The notes: a model not told the origin generated them from the sequence alone. Positions 8,395 through 17,210 are shown, counted from the stretch's first letter. The stretch: DNA of 64,000 bases from JANNPJ01 sp965200525 (GCA_965200525.1 OZ241368.1:4030001-4094000); one strand, 5' to 3'. Numbers and translations: made by a program.

Positions 8395-8547
8395 CCGGCG
8401 CCGCCGGCCGTTCGACAGGGCCGGCACCGATCACATCTCGGTCTACCGCCGCCCCTGACGAGCCGCCGTCAGAACCCGGTGGCGGGTTCACCTGGCAGCC
8501 AGATCACGGTCGCCGCCCGGTCATCTGCCCCGGCCAAGGTGTGCCCC

Positions 8548-9969
8548 ATGACGATCGGACTCACCTCAGGACCCTGGCCGAACCGCACCAAGGGCCTCGC
8601 TGTCGCGGCCGTCTCGGCTGCGCTGGTCGCCGCCACCGGGCTGCCGGCCGGCGCGCAGACCACCACGCCCCGGCACCGGCCCGCCCGCTCCGCGACCGAG
8701 GTCTACTCCACCCACCTGCCCCCGCTGGCCACGGTCGGCGGCGTCAAGATCAGCGGCGGCGGGTACGGCTCGGCGATCGCCGCCCGGCCCGGCTCGCGGA
8801 CCCAGTTCTACGGCCTGACCGACCGCGGGCCGAACGTCGATGCCCCCAACGGCAACGACAAGATCGAGCCGATCACGTTCAACCCGGCCATCGGCCTGTT
8901 CCAGCTCCGGCCCGACGGCTCGGCCGGGCTGATCCGCAAGATCACGTTGCGCGACCCCAGCGGGCAGCCGTACACCGGCGCGGTCAACCCGGCCAACTCC
9001 ACCTCCGAGTCGATCGTCGACCTCAACGGGAGCGCGATCGCGCCCAGCAGCACCGGCTACGACCCCGAGGGCCTGGTCGCGATGCGGGACGGCACGTTCT
9101 ACGTCTCGGACGAGTACGGCCCGTTCATAACCCGTTTCAGCGCCTCGGGCCGGCAGATCGGTCGGCTGTCCCCGATCGACGCCGGGCTGCCGGTGGAATT
9201 GCGCAACCGCGTCGTCAACAAGGGCATGGAGGGCCTGACCCTCACCCCGGACGGGCGCACCCTGGTCGGCATCATGCAGAACCCGCTGGCCAACGGGATC
9301 AGCAGCAAGAAGGCGAAGAACGACGTCGCCGTCCGGATCGTCACCGTCGACCTGCGCACCCACCGCACTCACGAGTACCTCTACCTGCTCGACAGCGCCT
9401 CGACCGGCAACAGCGAGATCACCGCCGTCTCCGACCACGAGTTCCTCGTCGACGAGCGGGACGGCGCCTACCCGAGCGCCACCGGCGACAAGAAGCTGTG
9501 GAAGATCGACCTGCGCGGTGCCACCGACGTCGGCCCGCAGGCCACGGTGGCCGGCGCCACCTACGACGCCTCGGCCGCCGGCGGGTACCCCGGCCTGACC
9601 ATCGGCGGCACGTCGATCGAGGCCCTGCTCGACGGCCAGGACGCCGCGACCGCGGCGACCACCCTGGCCGGCCTCGGGATCACGCCCGCGGCCAAGCCGG
9701 CCACCCCGTTCCTGGACGTCGACGCCCTGCTGCTGTCGATCGACCCGGCCGGAAAGTACTTCGCCCACGACAAGATCGAGGGCGTGGTGGCCTTCGACGG
9801 CGGCCGGACCGTCGTGATCAGCAACGACAGCGACTTCGGCATCGACGGCGCGACCAGCGTCGATGCCGGCGGCGTCTCGCCGCCGTACGCGCTGCACGCC
9901 AAGATCACCCCGGCCGGCGTGCAGGACGACGGGCAGTTGCTCGTCGTGCACACCGACCGGCTGAAGTAA
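8548..9969 (+). CDS. Secreted esterase-like (phytase-associated) family protein
   Basis: A 473-residue exported protein. The N-terminus is a signal peptide (GLAVAAVSAALVAATGLPAGAQ) and the body matches the esterase-like-activity-of-phytase domain, a beta-propeller-like fold with YGLTDRGPN early, YDPEGLVAMRDGTFYVSDEYGPFI in the middle and GMEGLTLTPDGRTLVGIMQ. The family is widespread in secreted actinobacterial proteins; substrate unknown. ATG 8548 is preceded by AAGGTG with good spacing. A strong hairpin follows the gene. Confidence 0.82.
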   Translation: MTIGLTSGPWPNRTKGLAVAAVSAALVAATGLPAGAQTTTPRHRPARSATEVYSTHLPPLATVGGVKISGGGYGSAIAARPGSRTQFYGLTDRGPNVDAPNGNDKIEPITFNPAIGLFQLRPDGSAGLIRKITLRDPSGQPYTGAVNPANSTSESIVDLNGSAIAPSSTGYDPEGLVAMRDGTFYVSDEYGPFITRFSASGRQIGRLSPIDAGLPVELRNRVVNKGMEGLTLTPDGRTLVGIMQNPLANGISSKKAKNDVAVRIVTVDLRTHRTHEYLYLLDSASTGNSEITAVSDHEFLVDERDGAYPSATGDKKLWKIDLRGATDVGPQATVAGATYDASAAGGYPGLTIGGTSIEALLDGQDAATAATTLAGLGITPAAKPATPFLDVDALLLSIDPAGKYFAHDKIEGVVAFDGGRTVVISNDSDFGIDGATSVDAGGVSPPYALHAKITPAGVQDDGQLLVVHTDRLK

Positions 9970-9976
9970 CCGCCGG

Positions 9977-10017
9977 CCTGAGCTGCTCCCCGAGCCCGAC
10001 CCGGGGAGCAGCTCAGG
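9977..10017. terminator. Perfect 16-bp hairpin, bidirectional terminator
   Basis: CCTGAGCTGCTCCCCG (9977-9992) is the exact reverse complement of 10002-10017, with a nine-base loop. It lies between the convergent phytase-esterase gene (ends 9969) and the kinase gene (ends 10057). It is the strongest stem-loop I found in the window; no U-run follows. Confidence 0.8.
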
Positions 10018-10056
10018 CAGCCGTGGACCGGTGCGCGGCGCAGCTGTTGCGCCGGT

Positions 10057-11016
10057 TCAGTTTCCGCCAAGAATGGTCGCGGCCTGCGACCACGCGTGGG
10101 CCCGTGCGAGTTCGCCGTCGGCCCCCCGGAAGCCCGTCCACCAGCCCCGGTCCGCGGCCCAGAGCGCGGATTCGATGCCCCGGGCCGTCGACCACGCCGC
10201 GATCCGCGCACCGTCCAGGCCGGCCAGATCGGACACCAGACGGGCACGCTCAGCGAGTCGGCCGGCGGCCGGCGTGGTCGTCGCCCAGTCACCGACCTGG
10301 GTGACCAGGGGCCACAGGTCCCAGGTGAGGTCGCCGATGACGGCCTTGGGGTCAATGGCGATCCACCCGGTCGGGGCGGAGTCGTCCCGCAGGATGTTGC
10401 CCGGGTTCAGATCGCCGTGGGTGAGCCCCTCCCGGGGTGCGCCGAAGGGCAGAATGCGCATGAGGTCGACCCCATGGACGAGGAATCCCTCGTCCATGGG
10501 GATCGGTGCGGAGCCGAGCAGCCGCTCGATCCGCTCGCTCGCGACGTCGGCGAGGTCGGCCGCGACCCGGACCAGGGTCGGAAAGGGTCCGTCGACCGGG
10601 ACCGTCGCGGTGGCCATCAGCCCCATGAGTTCGGCGCCGATCCGGAGGTGTTCGGCCTCCTGAAGCCCTTCGTCGCGCAGCGCCGTACCGGGCGCGCACC
10701 GGACCAGAAGGAGAGCCCAGTCGTCCTCGTGAGCGTCGAGGAGCGGCACTGCCCCCCGCCCGGCCCACACCCGCAGCGCCGCGGCCTCGGGCCGGGCCTC
10801 GCTGTGCGGGTAGGAGATCTTCAACACCGCCGCAGAACCGGAAAGCGTGGTCACCGGAGCGGTCCAGGCCGACATGCCGTCCTCGAACGGTCGGCCGACG
10901 ACGAGCCCCCACCGCCCGGCGGCCCGGGCCACAAGATCGGGGAGAGCTTCGAGCCACTGCTCGCCTCCCTCGCCGCCCGTCACGGAATGGCGCAGCCGGT
11001 CGGGCACAGTGATCAT
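10057..11016 (-). CDS. APH(6)/hydroxyurea-type phosphotransferase
   Basis: A 319-residue kinase-fold protein like the aminoglycoside/hydroxyurea resistance kinases (streptomycin 6-kinase family). It has the nucleotide-site strand SAAVLKISYPHSEA, the Brenner-type catalytic loop LTHGDLNPGNIL and the metal-binding AIDPKAVIGD. The family inactivates antibiotics by phosphorylation, but chromosomal members often have unknown natural substrates, so resistance is only a possibility. ATG 11016 is taken as start with GGAAC upstream; ATG 11034 would add six residues. Confidence 0.75.
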   Translation of the reverse strand: MITVPDRLRHSVTGGEGGEQWLEALPDLVARAAGRWGLVVGRPFEDGMSAWTAPVTTLSGSAAVLKISYPHSEARPEAAALRVWAGRGAVPLLDAHEDDWALLLVRCAPGTALRDEGLQEAEHLRIGAELMGLMATATVPVDGPFPTLVRVAADLADVASERIERLLGSAPIPMDEGFLVHGVDLMRILPFGAPREGLTHGDLNPGNILRDDSAPTGWIAIDPKAVIGDLTWDLWPLVTQVGDWATTTPAAGRLAERARLVSDLAGLDGARIAAWSTARGIESALWAADRGWWTGFRGADGELARAHAWSQAATILGGN

Positions 11017-11136
11017 CGAAGAAGCGTTCCACATCGCGGAGCCGGAGCTTGACCTACGTCCAGGAGGATCGAAGTTCTTGCTCCCGGCGACGAGGTCGCG
11101 CACCCTGAGAGGGTCACGTCGTCCACAGGGGGTTCG

Positions 11137-11583
11137 ATGCCTTCCGATGCCCAGGCCCGGCTGTCCGCCGCCCATCATGACGCCCACCATGGCGCGTATT
11201 CACAGGCCCTGGAAGGTTTTCTGTGGTTCCACCACCACGCTCTGGAGCACGACGAGGGGATGCGGGGGGTGCGGCACTCCTTCGCCCTGGCTTATTGGGC
11301 CGACCTGGCCCGGTTGTGCCTCGGCGACCCCGAGCAGCGAGTGCGCGCTTCGGCCTACCTGCTGGCCCGGGCCGAGAGTGAGGCCTCGGAACGGCACCTC
11401 GGGTGGTGCGTTCGCAACTACGTCGAGACGGTCGAGCAGACCCTGTCGGTGCTGCACGCCGTGGGGGAGAGCACCGAGGCCGACCGGGTCCGCCGGCTGG
11501 CCCTGGAGCTCACTCCGCCGCCGTTCCACCAGGTGAGGGCCGCTCTGACCACCGATCAGAGCGAGGTCGGGGCCGAGGACTGA
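11137..11583 (+). CDS. Conserved hypothetical protein, helical
   Basis: A 148-residue predominantly helical protein (HHDAHHGAYSQALEGFLWFHHHALEHDEG, later VRNYVETVEQTLSVLHAVG) that looks like a small TPR-like repeat protein, though I cannot assign it to a family. The His-rich stretch at residues 13-38 stands out. ATG 11137 follows AGGGGG. Its end overlaps the convergent HxlR gene by 28 bases. Confidence 0.65.
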   Translation: MPSDAQARLSAAHHDAHHGAYSQALEGFLWFHHHALEHDEGMRGVRHSFALAYWADLARLCLGDPEQRVRASAYLLARAESEASERHLGWCVRNYVETVEQTLSVLHAVGESTEADRVRRLALELTPPPFHQVRAALTTDQSEVGAED

Positions 11584-11948
11584 GCCGTGGTCCTCACCGC
11601 GTCCGGTTCGTCGATGCGGTCCTGATCCTGGGTCAGGGCCCAGGAGCAGATCGCGGCCAGTGGTTCCTGAAGGGTGGCGCCCAGGTCAGACAGCGCGTAC
11701 TCGACGTGCTGCGGCGAGGTCTGTTTCAGCACCCGGCGCTCGACGAGCCCGTCGGCGGTCATCGCCCGCAGGGTCTCGGTCAGCACCTTCTGGGTGAGGC
11801 CGGGCAGACGGCGCCGCAGTTGGGCCGGCCGCTGCGGCCCGGCCAGCAGGGCGTAGATCAACAACACCCGCCACTTCGAGGCCAGTCGTTCCAGCGCCTG
11901 GCGGGTCGCGCAGGCCTCCTGGAGCACGTCGGGGACGACCAGGGCCAT
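11556..11948 (-). CDS. HxlR-family transcriptional regulator
   Basis: A 130-residue winged-helix protein of the HxlR family: ALERLASKWRVLLIYALLAGPQR, FAQLRRRLPGLTQKVLTETLRAM-like recognition helix, and the wing LVERRVLKQTSPQHVEYALSDLG. HxlR proteins are small dimeric sensors of reactive compounds such as aldehydes or quinones that usually control a divergent enzyme gene. That fits the alpha/beta hydrolase starting 142 bases away. ATG 11948 is preceded by TGGAGG. Confidence 0.88.
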   Translation of the reverse strand: MALVVPDVLQEACATRQALERLASKWRVLLIYALLAGPQRPAQLRRRLPGLTQKVLTETLRAMTADGLVERRVLKQTSPQHVEYALSDLGATLQEPLAAICSWALTQDQDRIDEPDAVRTTAQSSAPTSL

Positions 11949-11989
11949 GAGCTGCCTCCAGCGAGGGTGGTCCGTCGAAACGGTGAACG

Positions 11990-12005
11990 GGCACCGCGAG
12001 GTGCC
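11990..12005. promoter_or_regulatory. Inverted repeat in the HxlR/hydrolase divergent promoter
   Basis: GGCACC (11990-11995) and GGTGCC (12000-12005) form a perfect dyad around GCGA, in the 142-base gap between hxlR and the hydrolase gene. Its position suits an HxlR operator; the assignment is an inference from position and symmetry. Confidence 0.35.
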
Positions 12006-12090
12006 TTCTGGCCAGGGGGCCGGCGTGAACCTAGCGTCGTTCAGGGCCGGGCACTCGCGCTCGGACGCCGAACGAGAGGAGAGCCTGCCG

Positions 12091-13014
12091 ATGTACGTCT
12101 CCCGTGCCAGCATTCAACGGCGACCCGGATATTCCGTCGAACCGGTCCGGTTCAGGGCCGAGGGCATCGAACTGGTCGGAGAGCTGCGCCTGCCCGACTC
12201 GACCGCCTCCGGTGACCCGGTGCCGGCGGTGGCTCTCACCGGCCCGTTCACCGGCGTACGCGACCAGGTGGTCGCCACCTACGCCGAGCGCCTCACCGCC
12301 GCCGGAGTCGCCACCCTGGCCTTCGACCACCGGGGGTTCGGTCAGAGCGGTGGTCGTCGCGGCCACGAGGACAGCCAGGGCAAGCTGGCCGACCTGAGGT
12401 CGGCGCACGACCTGCTCGCCGGGCGGCCCGAGGTCGACGCCGAGCGGATCGGGCTGGTCGGGATCTGCCTCGGTGGTGGCTACGCCGTCCGGGCGGCGGC
12501 GAGCGATCCGCGGGTGCGGGCGGTGGTCGGGATCGCCGGGGCCTACAACAGCCCGGCCTGGTTCGCGGCGGGAATGGGGCTGTCTTCCTATCGCTCCGCG
12601 CTGAACTCGTTCCTGCAGAGCTACGACGAGTACCTGCCCGCCGTGGCCCGGGCCGGCGGGCCGGCAGCGATGGGAGGGGAAGAGCCCTTCGCCTACTACG
12701 GCAGCGACCGCTCGGCGTCCGCGTACTGGAGCAACCGGGTGACCCGCGGATCCCTTTACTCGCTGATGACCTTCGACGCGCTGGGAGCCGGCGACCTGCT
12801 CACGGACACCCCGGTTCTGCTCGTGCACGGGCGGATCGATGCCTACTGCGCCCCGGAGCTGGCCGATCAGCTGCAGGCCCGGATCAGCGCGGCCGGGGGC
12901 ACGGTGCAGCTGGAACGGGTCGACTGCACCGAGCACATCGACCTCTACGACGTCGAACCCCACGTGAGCCGGGCGGTCGCGCTGACGGTGGAATTCCTGC
13001 ACCGTCACCTGTGA
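12091..13014 (+). CDS. Alpha/beta hydrolase with Cys-type nucleophile elbow
   Basis: A 307-residue alpha/beta hydrolase, dienelactone-hydrolase-like. The oxyanion region is VALTGPFTG, the LAFDHRGFGQSGG segment is well conserved, and the nucleophile elbow reads GICLGGGYA, so Cys replaces the usual Ser, as in dienelactone hydrolases. Acid and base candidates are in PVLLVHGRIDAYC and VDCTEHIDLYD. Probably it cleaves a small ester or lactone. GAGGAG lies nine bases before ATG 12091. It is divergent from the HxlR regulator, which likely controls it. Confidence 0.8.
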   Translation: MYVSRASIQRRPGYSVEPVRFRAEGIELVGELRLPDSTASGDPVPAVALTGPFTGVRDQVVATYAERLTAAGVATLAFDHRGFGQSGGRRGHEDSQGKLADLRSAHDLLAGRPEVDAERIGLVGICLGGGYAVRAAASDPRVRAVVGIAGAYNSPAWFAAGMGLSSYRSALNSFLQSYDEYLPAVARAGGPAAMGGEEPFAYYGSDRSASAYWSNRVTRGSLYSLMTFDALGAGDLLTDTPVLLVHGRIDAYCAPELADQLQARISAAGGTVQLERVDCTEHIDLYDVEPHVSRAVALTVEFLHRHL

Positions 13015-13069
13015 TCCACGGGCCCGGCGGACGTGACACAATTCCACCAGGCCCGTAAAAGGAGAACAC

Positions 13070-13468
13070 GTGATTCTGGGTGACGGAGTGTTCGCGCTCC
13101 TCGAAATCGGTCTGTTGATCTTCTGTCTGATCGACATCATTCAGTCCCCGGCCGACGAGATCCGTGGGGTCAGCAAGGGCATCTGGCTCCTTCTGGTCAT
13201 CATTCTCCCGATTGTCGGCGGAATTGCCTGGATCGTGGCCGGGCGCCCGGTCCGCAGTGTGGTCGGCAACGGCTGGCGGCCCGGAGCCGGATTCCCGGAG
13301 AGCCAGCGGCCGCGGGTCAATCGCGCCCCGCTCGGGCCGGACGACGACGCCGAATTCCTGAGCGAGATGCGCAAGGTGAACACCGAGCAGGAAGAAACGC
13401 TCAAGCGCTGGGAGGACGACCTGCGCCGGCGCGAGGCCGAGCAGCGCCGCCGGGAGAACGACGAGTAA
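13070..13468 (+). CDS. PLD-nuclease-N-domain (PLDc_N) small membrane protein
   Basis: A 132-residue membrane protein. Two helices (FALLEIGLLIFCLIDII and GIWLLLVIILPIVGGIAWIVAGRP) form a PLDc_N domain, the membrane segment also found ahead of cardiolipin synthase domains. After it comes a charged, Arg/Glu-rich helical tail (LKRWEDDLRRREAEQRR), probably a cytoplasmic coiled coil. GTG 13070 follows AAGGAG. The function of stand-alone PLDc_N proteins is unknown. Confidence 0.75.
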   Translation: MILGDGVFALLEIGLLIFCLIDIIQSPADEIRGVSKGIWLLLVIILPIVGGIAWIVAGRPVRSVVGNGWRPGAGFPESQRPRVNRAPLGPDDDAEFLSEMRKVNTEQEETLKRWEDDLRRREAEQRRRENDE

Positions 13469-13610
13469 GCCTGAGCGGGTGGCTGGGGCAGCCGGGCCGG
13501 GCGGGGCCGGTCGCAACTGAATGGGCCGGACGGGCGAACCCCGGCTTATACCGGCGCCGCGCTCGGTCGATGGGTTTGAGGTAGACGCCCAGAGAATCGA
13601 GGTGCGCATC

Positions 13611-14189
13611 ATGACAGTCACCCCTATCGGTATCGGCGACCCGACTTCACTCAGCGCGATCGCCATTCAGCGGCAGCTCATCGAGGAACAGCAGGCTGCC
13701 GCGGCCGCGGAGGCCGATCGGATCGAGCAGGAGACGATCGCCGCCACCCAGGCCCGCCAGGACCAGCAGGACGCGATCCAGCGGGCTGCTCAGCAGCAGG
13801 ACGAGCAGGACCGTCAGGCCCTGGCCATCCAGCAGGCCCGGGTGAACGACGAGATCCTGGCCAGCCAGGACATCCAGGCCGGCCAGGAAGCCCTGGCCGC
13901 GCAGCAGGCCCAGCAGACCCAGGACGCGATCCAGGCCCAGGCCGTCCAGCAGGCCCAGCTCAACCAGGACCTGACCGACCGGGACAACCAGGTGACTCAG
14001 GGGGTCACGACGACTCAGCAGATCCTGGTCAGCCAGTCCACCCGGGTGGGCACGGATTTCGCCACCCAGCAGGCCCAGTCGGCTCAGCAGGCCGATCAGA
14101 TCCATGAGATCGAGGCCATCCAGGAGGCGACCGCCAGCGAAGCGGCGGCCACCGGCGGGTCAGGGCTGGCGCTCGACGTCCTCATCTGA
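13611..14189 (+). CDS. Gln/Ala-rich coiled-coil protein, unknown function
   Basis: A 192-residue protein, nearly all of it a Gln/Ala/Asp-rich helix (QQDEQDRQALAIQQAR, then QQAQQTQDAIQAQAVQQ). Heptad-like spacing and near-absence of aromatic residues suggest one long coiled coil or fibre-like molecule. No signal peptide or membrane helix is visible. ATG 13611 is preceded by GAGGTG. The gene overlaps the convergent SRPBCC gene by 30 bases. I cannot assign a family. Confidence 0.6.
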   Translation: MTVTPIGIGDPTSLSAIAIQRQLIEEQQAAAAAEADRIEQETIAATQARQDQQDAIQRAAQQQDEQDRQALAIQQARVNDEILASQDIQAGQEALAAQQAQQTQDAIQAQAVQQAQLNQDLTDRDNQVTQGVTTTQQILVSQSTRVGTDFATQQAQSAQQADQIHEIEAIQEATASEAAATGGSGLALDVLI

Positions 14190-14642
14190 GCCGGCTTCCC
14201 GGCCGGGTCCGGGCTCCAGGGTGACCAGCCGGTGCAGGGCCGGCCAGGCGATCGGGGCGTACCCCAGCACGAGAGCGGTCGGACCGTTCAGCACCAGCCA
14301 GGTCCGGCTGCCGGGGCTCGCTCCGATCGCCTCCACGCCGTGATCCAGGCGCAGTTCCAGCGGGCCCCGGCGCACCCGCCAGCTCCAGCGCCGGGCCTCC
14401 TCGTCGACGTCCAGCACCGAGAAGTCGGCGCTCAGCCCGAGCGGGCCGAACACCCGGCCGCCGGCCCCGGCGACCAGACGGCGACCACCGTCGTACTCGA
14501 CCCGCCGCAGTTGCGGCGACCACTCGCTCCAGCGCCGCGGTTCGGCGTAGCGCAGCCAGGCCGGCCCCGGCTCCACCGGGCCCTGAGCGTGGATCGTCAC
14601 CGAGGTGTGCAGCAGATGCGCGGCGATCGCGGAGAGGGACAT
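14160..14642 (-). CDS. SRPBCC-family (START-like) protein
   Basis: A 160-residue protein with the helix-grip pattern of SRPBCC/polyketide-cyclase-like proteins: VTIHAQGPVEPGPAWLRYAEPRRWSEWSP at the start, a beta-rich middle (RRWSWRVRRGPLELRLDHGVEA) and a final helix (WPALHRLVTLEPG). Such folds bind hydrophobic small molecules. ATG 14642 puts the start just ahead of the first strand; an upstream ATG at 14726 would add 28 residues without a better ribosome binding site. Confidence 0.6.
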   Translation of the reverse strand: MSLSAIAAHLLHTSVTIHAQGPVEPGPAWLRYAEPRRWSEWSPQLRRVEYDGGRRLVAGAGGRVFGPLGLSADFSVLDVDEEARRWSWRVRRGPLELRLDHGVEAIGASPGSRTWLVLNGPTALVLGYAPIAWPALHRLVTLEPGPGREAGSDEDVERQP

Positions 14643-14785
14643 GCCCTGATGCTGTACCCGGGCCACCCGGTGCGCATCACCGGGAATATCGCCCGTCACA
14701 TCACGGAAACGGAATATGCCTAACATGTGAACATCTGCTGAAGGCCAACGGCTGACGCGGGCATGCTCGCTCCGGGAGGGCCGCC

Positions 14786-15796
14786 GTGAACGGTACGTAC
14801 GTCGGTTACGTCCCGGGGCACGATCCGCTGCACGGATTCCTCAGCCGCATCGTGCGCGACCGGCTCGGCGTGCGCGAGGCCGACCCGGCGTTCCGGGTGT
14901 TCCGCTACTCCGGCAGCAACGAGGTCTACGGCTACGAGGAGAAGCACAGCCGGGCCAAGCTGGTCTGCAAGTTCTACGGCCCGCGGTTCGGCTGGGACCG
15001 CGACCGGGCCGCCCACACCGCCCACCAGGAGTACGTCAGCTACCAGACGCTGCGCGGCTACGACCTGGTCGGCTCCCCGCACCACGTGGTCCGCCCGCTC
15101 GGGTTCAACCGCGACATCAACTGCGTGCTGGCCCTGGAGTACTACGAGGGCGAGGAGTTCAGTCAGGCGATCCGCCGCTCGATCGAACACGGGGAGGACG
15201 CCCATCTGTTCTGGCGACTCAAGGCGCTGGCCTACTACCTGGCCAACCAGCACCGCCGCACGGCCAACGGCATCGGTGTCAATTTCGACTGCGACGCCGG
15301 ATATCTGGACGTCGTGGTGGGCCGGCTGCGAGACAGGGGCCGGGTCGGTTCCTGGGACGTCGACGAGCTGTCCTGGCTGCGGGACCGCTGGCGCGAGCGC
15401 CCTCAGATGTGGCAGGACCAGGAGGTCTGGCTGCACGGCGACGCCACGCCGGCCAACTTCCTGTTCGGGGCCGGGATGGACGTGGCCGCGATCGATCTGG
15501 AACGGATGAAGCGTGGCGACCGGATGTTCGACGTCGGCCGGGTGGCCGGCGAGCTCCAGCACGCCTTCATGAGCGCCACCGGGGACAAGTACCGGGCCGA
15601 GCCGTTCATCGGGCACTTCTTCTGGGAGTACAGCTGCCATTTCGATGATCGCCAGGGCACCTTCACCTCCCTCACCCGGCGGGCGCCGTACTATATGGCC
15701 CTGAATCTCCTGCGGATCGCCAGCAACGACTACATCGGTCCCGACTACGGCGGCCGGCTGGTGGCTCAGGCGAAGAAGCTGCTGCGGGCCAGCTGA
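14786..15796 (+). CDS. APH-fold phosphotransferase
   Basis: A 336-residue aminoglycoside-phosphotransferase-fold protein. The ATP-site strand has LVCKFYGPRFGWD, the catalytic loop is WLHGDATPANFLF and the metal-binding motif AIDLERMKRGDRMFD. The substrate is unknown. GTG 14786 follows GGGAGG. A HAD phosphatase gene starts 62 bases downstream on the same strand, so a kinase/phosphatase pair acting on a shared metabolite is possible. Confidence 0.75.
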   Translation: MNGTYVGYVPGHDPLHGFLSRIVRDRLGVREADPAFRVFRYSGSNEVYGYEEKHSRAKLVCKFYGPRFGWDRDRAAHTAHQEYVSYQTLRGYDLVGSPHHVVRPLGFNRDINCVLALEYYEGEEFSQAIRRSIEHGEDAHLFWRLKALAYYLANQHRRTANGIGVNFDCDAGYLDVVVGRLRDRGRVGSWDVDELSWLRDRWRERPQMWQDQEVWLHGDATPANFLFGAGMDVAAIDLERMKRGDRMFDVGRVAGELQHAFMSATGDKYRAEPFIGHFFWEYSCHFDDRQGTFTSLTRRAPYYMALNLLRIASNDYIGPDYGGRLVAQAKKLLRAS

Positions 15797-15858
15797 ACGC
15801 CGACCGGGCCGGCCGGTCCGGTCGCCGGGCGCTCCAACCGGGGATGTGACAACGCGGT

Positions 15859-16596
15859 ATGCAGATCCAGGCCATCGCCTTCGACGTGAACGGCACGCTG
15901 GTCGACATCCTCACCGAGGACGGCTCGGAGCAGATCTTCCGCTCGGCCGGCCACTTTCTCACCTACCAGGGCATCACCCTGCGTCGGCACGAGCTGCGCG
16001 ACCTGTACTTCCAGGCGGTCAAGGAGCAGGTCGCGGCCAGTGCCGAGCAGTACCCCGAGTTCGACGCCGTGGCCGCCTGGCGCAGCATCATCGAGCGGCA
16101 CCGGACCGATTTCACCGATGCCCTGCCGGCCGGGAAGCAGGCCCAGCTGCCGTTGTTCCTGGCCGAGCTCGCCCGGGGGATCGCCCGGCGCCGGCTGCGG
16201 CTGTACCCGCACGTGCGCGAGATGCTCGACATCGTGAGCCAGCACCACCAGCTGGCCCTGGTCACCGACGCGCAGAGCGCCTACGCCCGGGCCGAGCTGC
16301 AGAAGGTCGGCCTGCTGAAGTACTTCGAGGTGATCGTCGTCTCCGGCGACCACGGCTACCGCAAGCCCGACCGGCGGCTGTTCCAGCAGGCCCTCGACGC
16401 CCTCGGGGTGCCGGCCGAGCACACCCTGTACGTGGGCAACGACATGCACCGGGACATCTACGGGGCCCGCGAGGCCGGGATGCGGACCGTGATGTTCGAC
16501 TCCGACCAGGGCACCAAGGAGCACCTCGGCTGCGTGCCCGACCACACCATCCACGACTACCGCGAACTGCTGGAGATTCTCGACCTGCGGCCCTGA
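15859..16596 (+). CDS. HAD-superfamily hydrolase
   Basis: A 245-residue HAD hydrolase. Motif I is FDVNGTLVD, so the nucleophile Asp9 is present but the second Asp is Asn11, as in haloacid-dehalogenase-type and some atypical HAD members. Motif II is LALVTDAQ, the motif III Lys is in GYRKPDRRLF and motif IV is LYVGNDMHRDIYGA. The helical cap lies between motifs I and II. It may be a phosphatase or dehalogenase; the Asn makes ordinary phosphatase activity uncertain. It probably shares a transcript with the upstream kinase gene. Confidence 0.8.
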   Translation: MQIQAIAFDVNGTLVDILTEDGSEQIFRSAGHFLTYQGITLRRHELRDLYFQAVKEQVAASAEQYPEFDAVAAWRSIIERHRTDFTDALPAGKQAQLPLFLAELARGIARRRLRLYPHVREMLDIVSQHHQLALVTDAQSAYARAELQKVGLLKYFEVIVVSGDHGYRKPDRRLFQQALDALGVPAEHTLYVGNDMHRDIYGAREAGMRTVMFDSDQGTKEHLGCVPDHTIHDYRELLEILDLRP

Positions 16597-16616
16597 GGCC
16601 GGCCGGCGGCCCGGAG

Positions 16617-17210
16617 TCAGTCGCGAAGGTCGGCGATGTCGTCGGTGCTCTCCTCGAGCTCCTCGTCGCTCATCTCGAACAGGGTCTTGGCCGTCGGGCC
16701 GATCGACCACTGGGCGCCGGCGTCCTCCAGGCCCGGGTAGTCGAGCATGCCCTGGTGGCCGACCAGGGAGTTGAGGGCGGCGCCGGGCTCACCGGCGTGG
16801 GCGGCCAGGGTCTCCTCGTCGATGTCCGGGATGTCGGCCTTCAGCTGGTGCTCGGCGTGCTCGCGCAGGGCCTGCGGATCGCGAACCACGAAGTCCCAGC
16901 GCCCGGTCAGGCTGATCCGCTGCACGCCGTCCTCGACCACGAACGGCGGTTCGAGCTCGCCGTCGTCGATCTCGTCGTCGTCCCAGAACTCGTCGATCTC
17001 CTCGTCCAGGTCGGCGAAGGCGTCGCCCAGGCCGCTGCGCTCGAAGACGGCCTCGTCGTAGGCCAGGGCGGCGGCCCGCAGGGCGTCGATGGCCGGGTCG
17101 ATCGATTCGGGCCGGGCGTCCGGGTGGGCCAGGTGCTCGACGGCGGCGGCGTGGGCCCGCAGGGCCTGGATGAACTCTTCCACCGGTAGCGGTGCGGATG
17201 CGTCACTCAC
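16617..17210 (-). CDS. Acidic conserved hypothetical protein
   Basis: A 197-residue soluble, very acidic protein (DAFADLDEEIDEFWDDDEIDDGELEPP is only part of the acidic run). The C-terminal half carries WDFVVRDPQALREHAEHQL and ends in DEELEESTDDIADLRD. No family is recognised. The gene diverges from the GNAT-like gene starting at 17267, with 56 bases between them. Confidence 0.6.
   Translation of the reverse strand: MSDASAPLPVEEFIQALRAHAAAVEHLAHPDARPESIDPAIDALRAAALAYDEAVFERSGLGDAFADLDEEIDEFWDDDEIDDGELEPPFVVEDGVQRISLTGRWDFVVRDPQALREHAEHQLKADIPDIDEETLAAHAGEPGAALNSLVGHQGMLDYPGLEDAGAQWSIGPTAKTLFEMSDEELEESTDDIADLRD

Noticed and set aside
10057..11016. An acquired aminoglycoside resistance gene
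   Set aside because: Composition is native, no mobile element is near, and chromosomal APH(6)/hydroxyurea-type kinases are common in actinomycetes.
13741..14100. DNA tandem repeat in the coiled-coil gene
   Set aside because: The repeated CAGCAGGCCCAG-like units come from Gln/Ala codons; spacing is irregular, so the repeat is a protein-level feature.
14160..14189. Overlapping ends of the coiled-coil and SRPBCC genes as a sign of misannotation
   Set aside because: Convergent overlaps of 20-35 bases occur at several other places here with well-supported genes on both sides.
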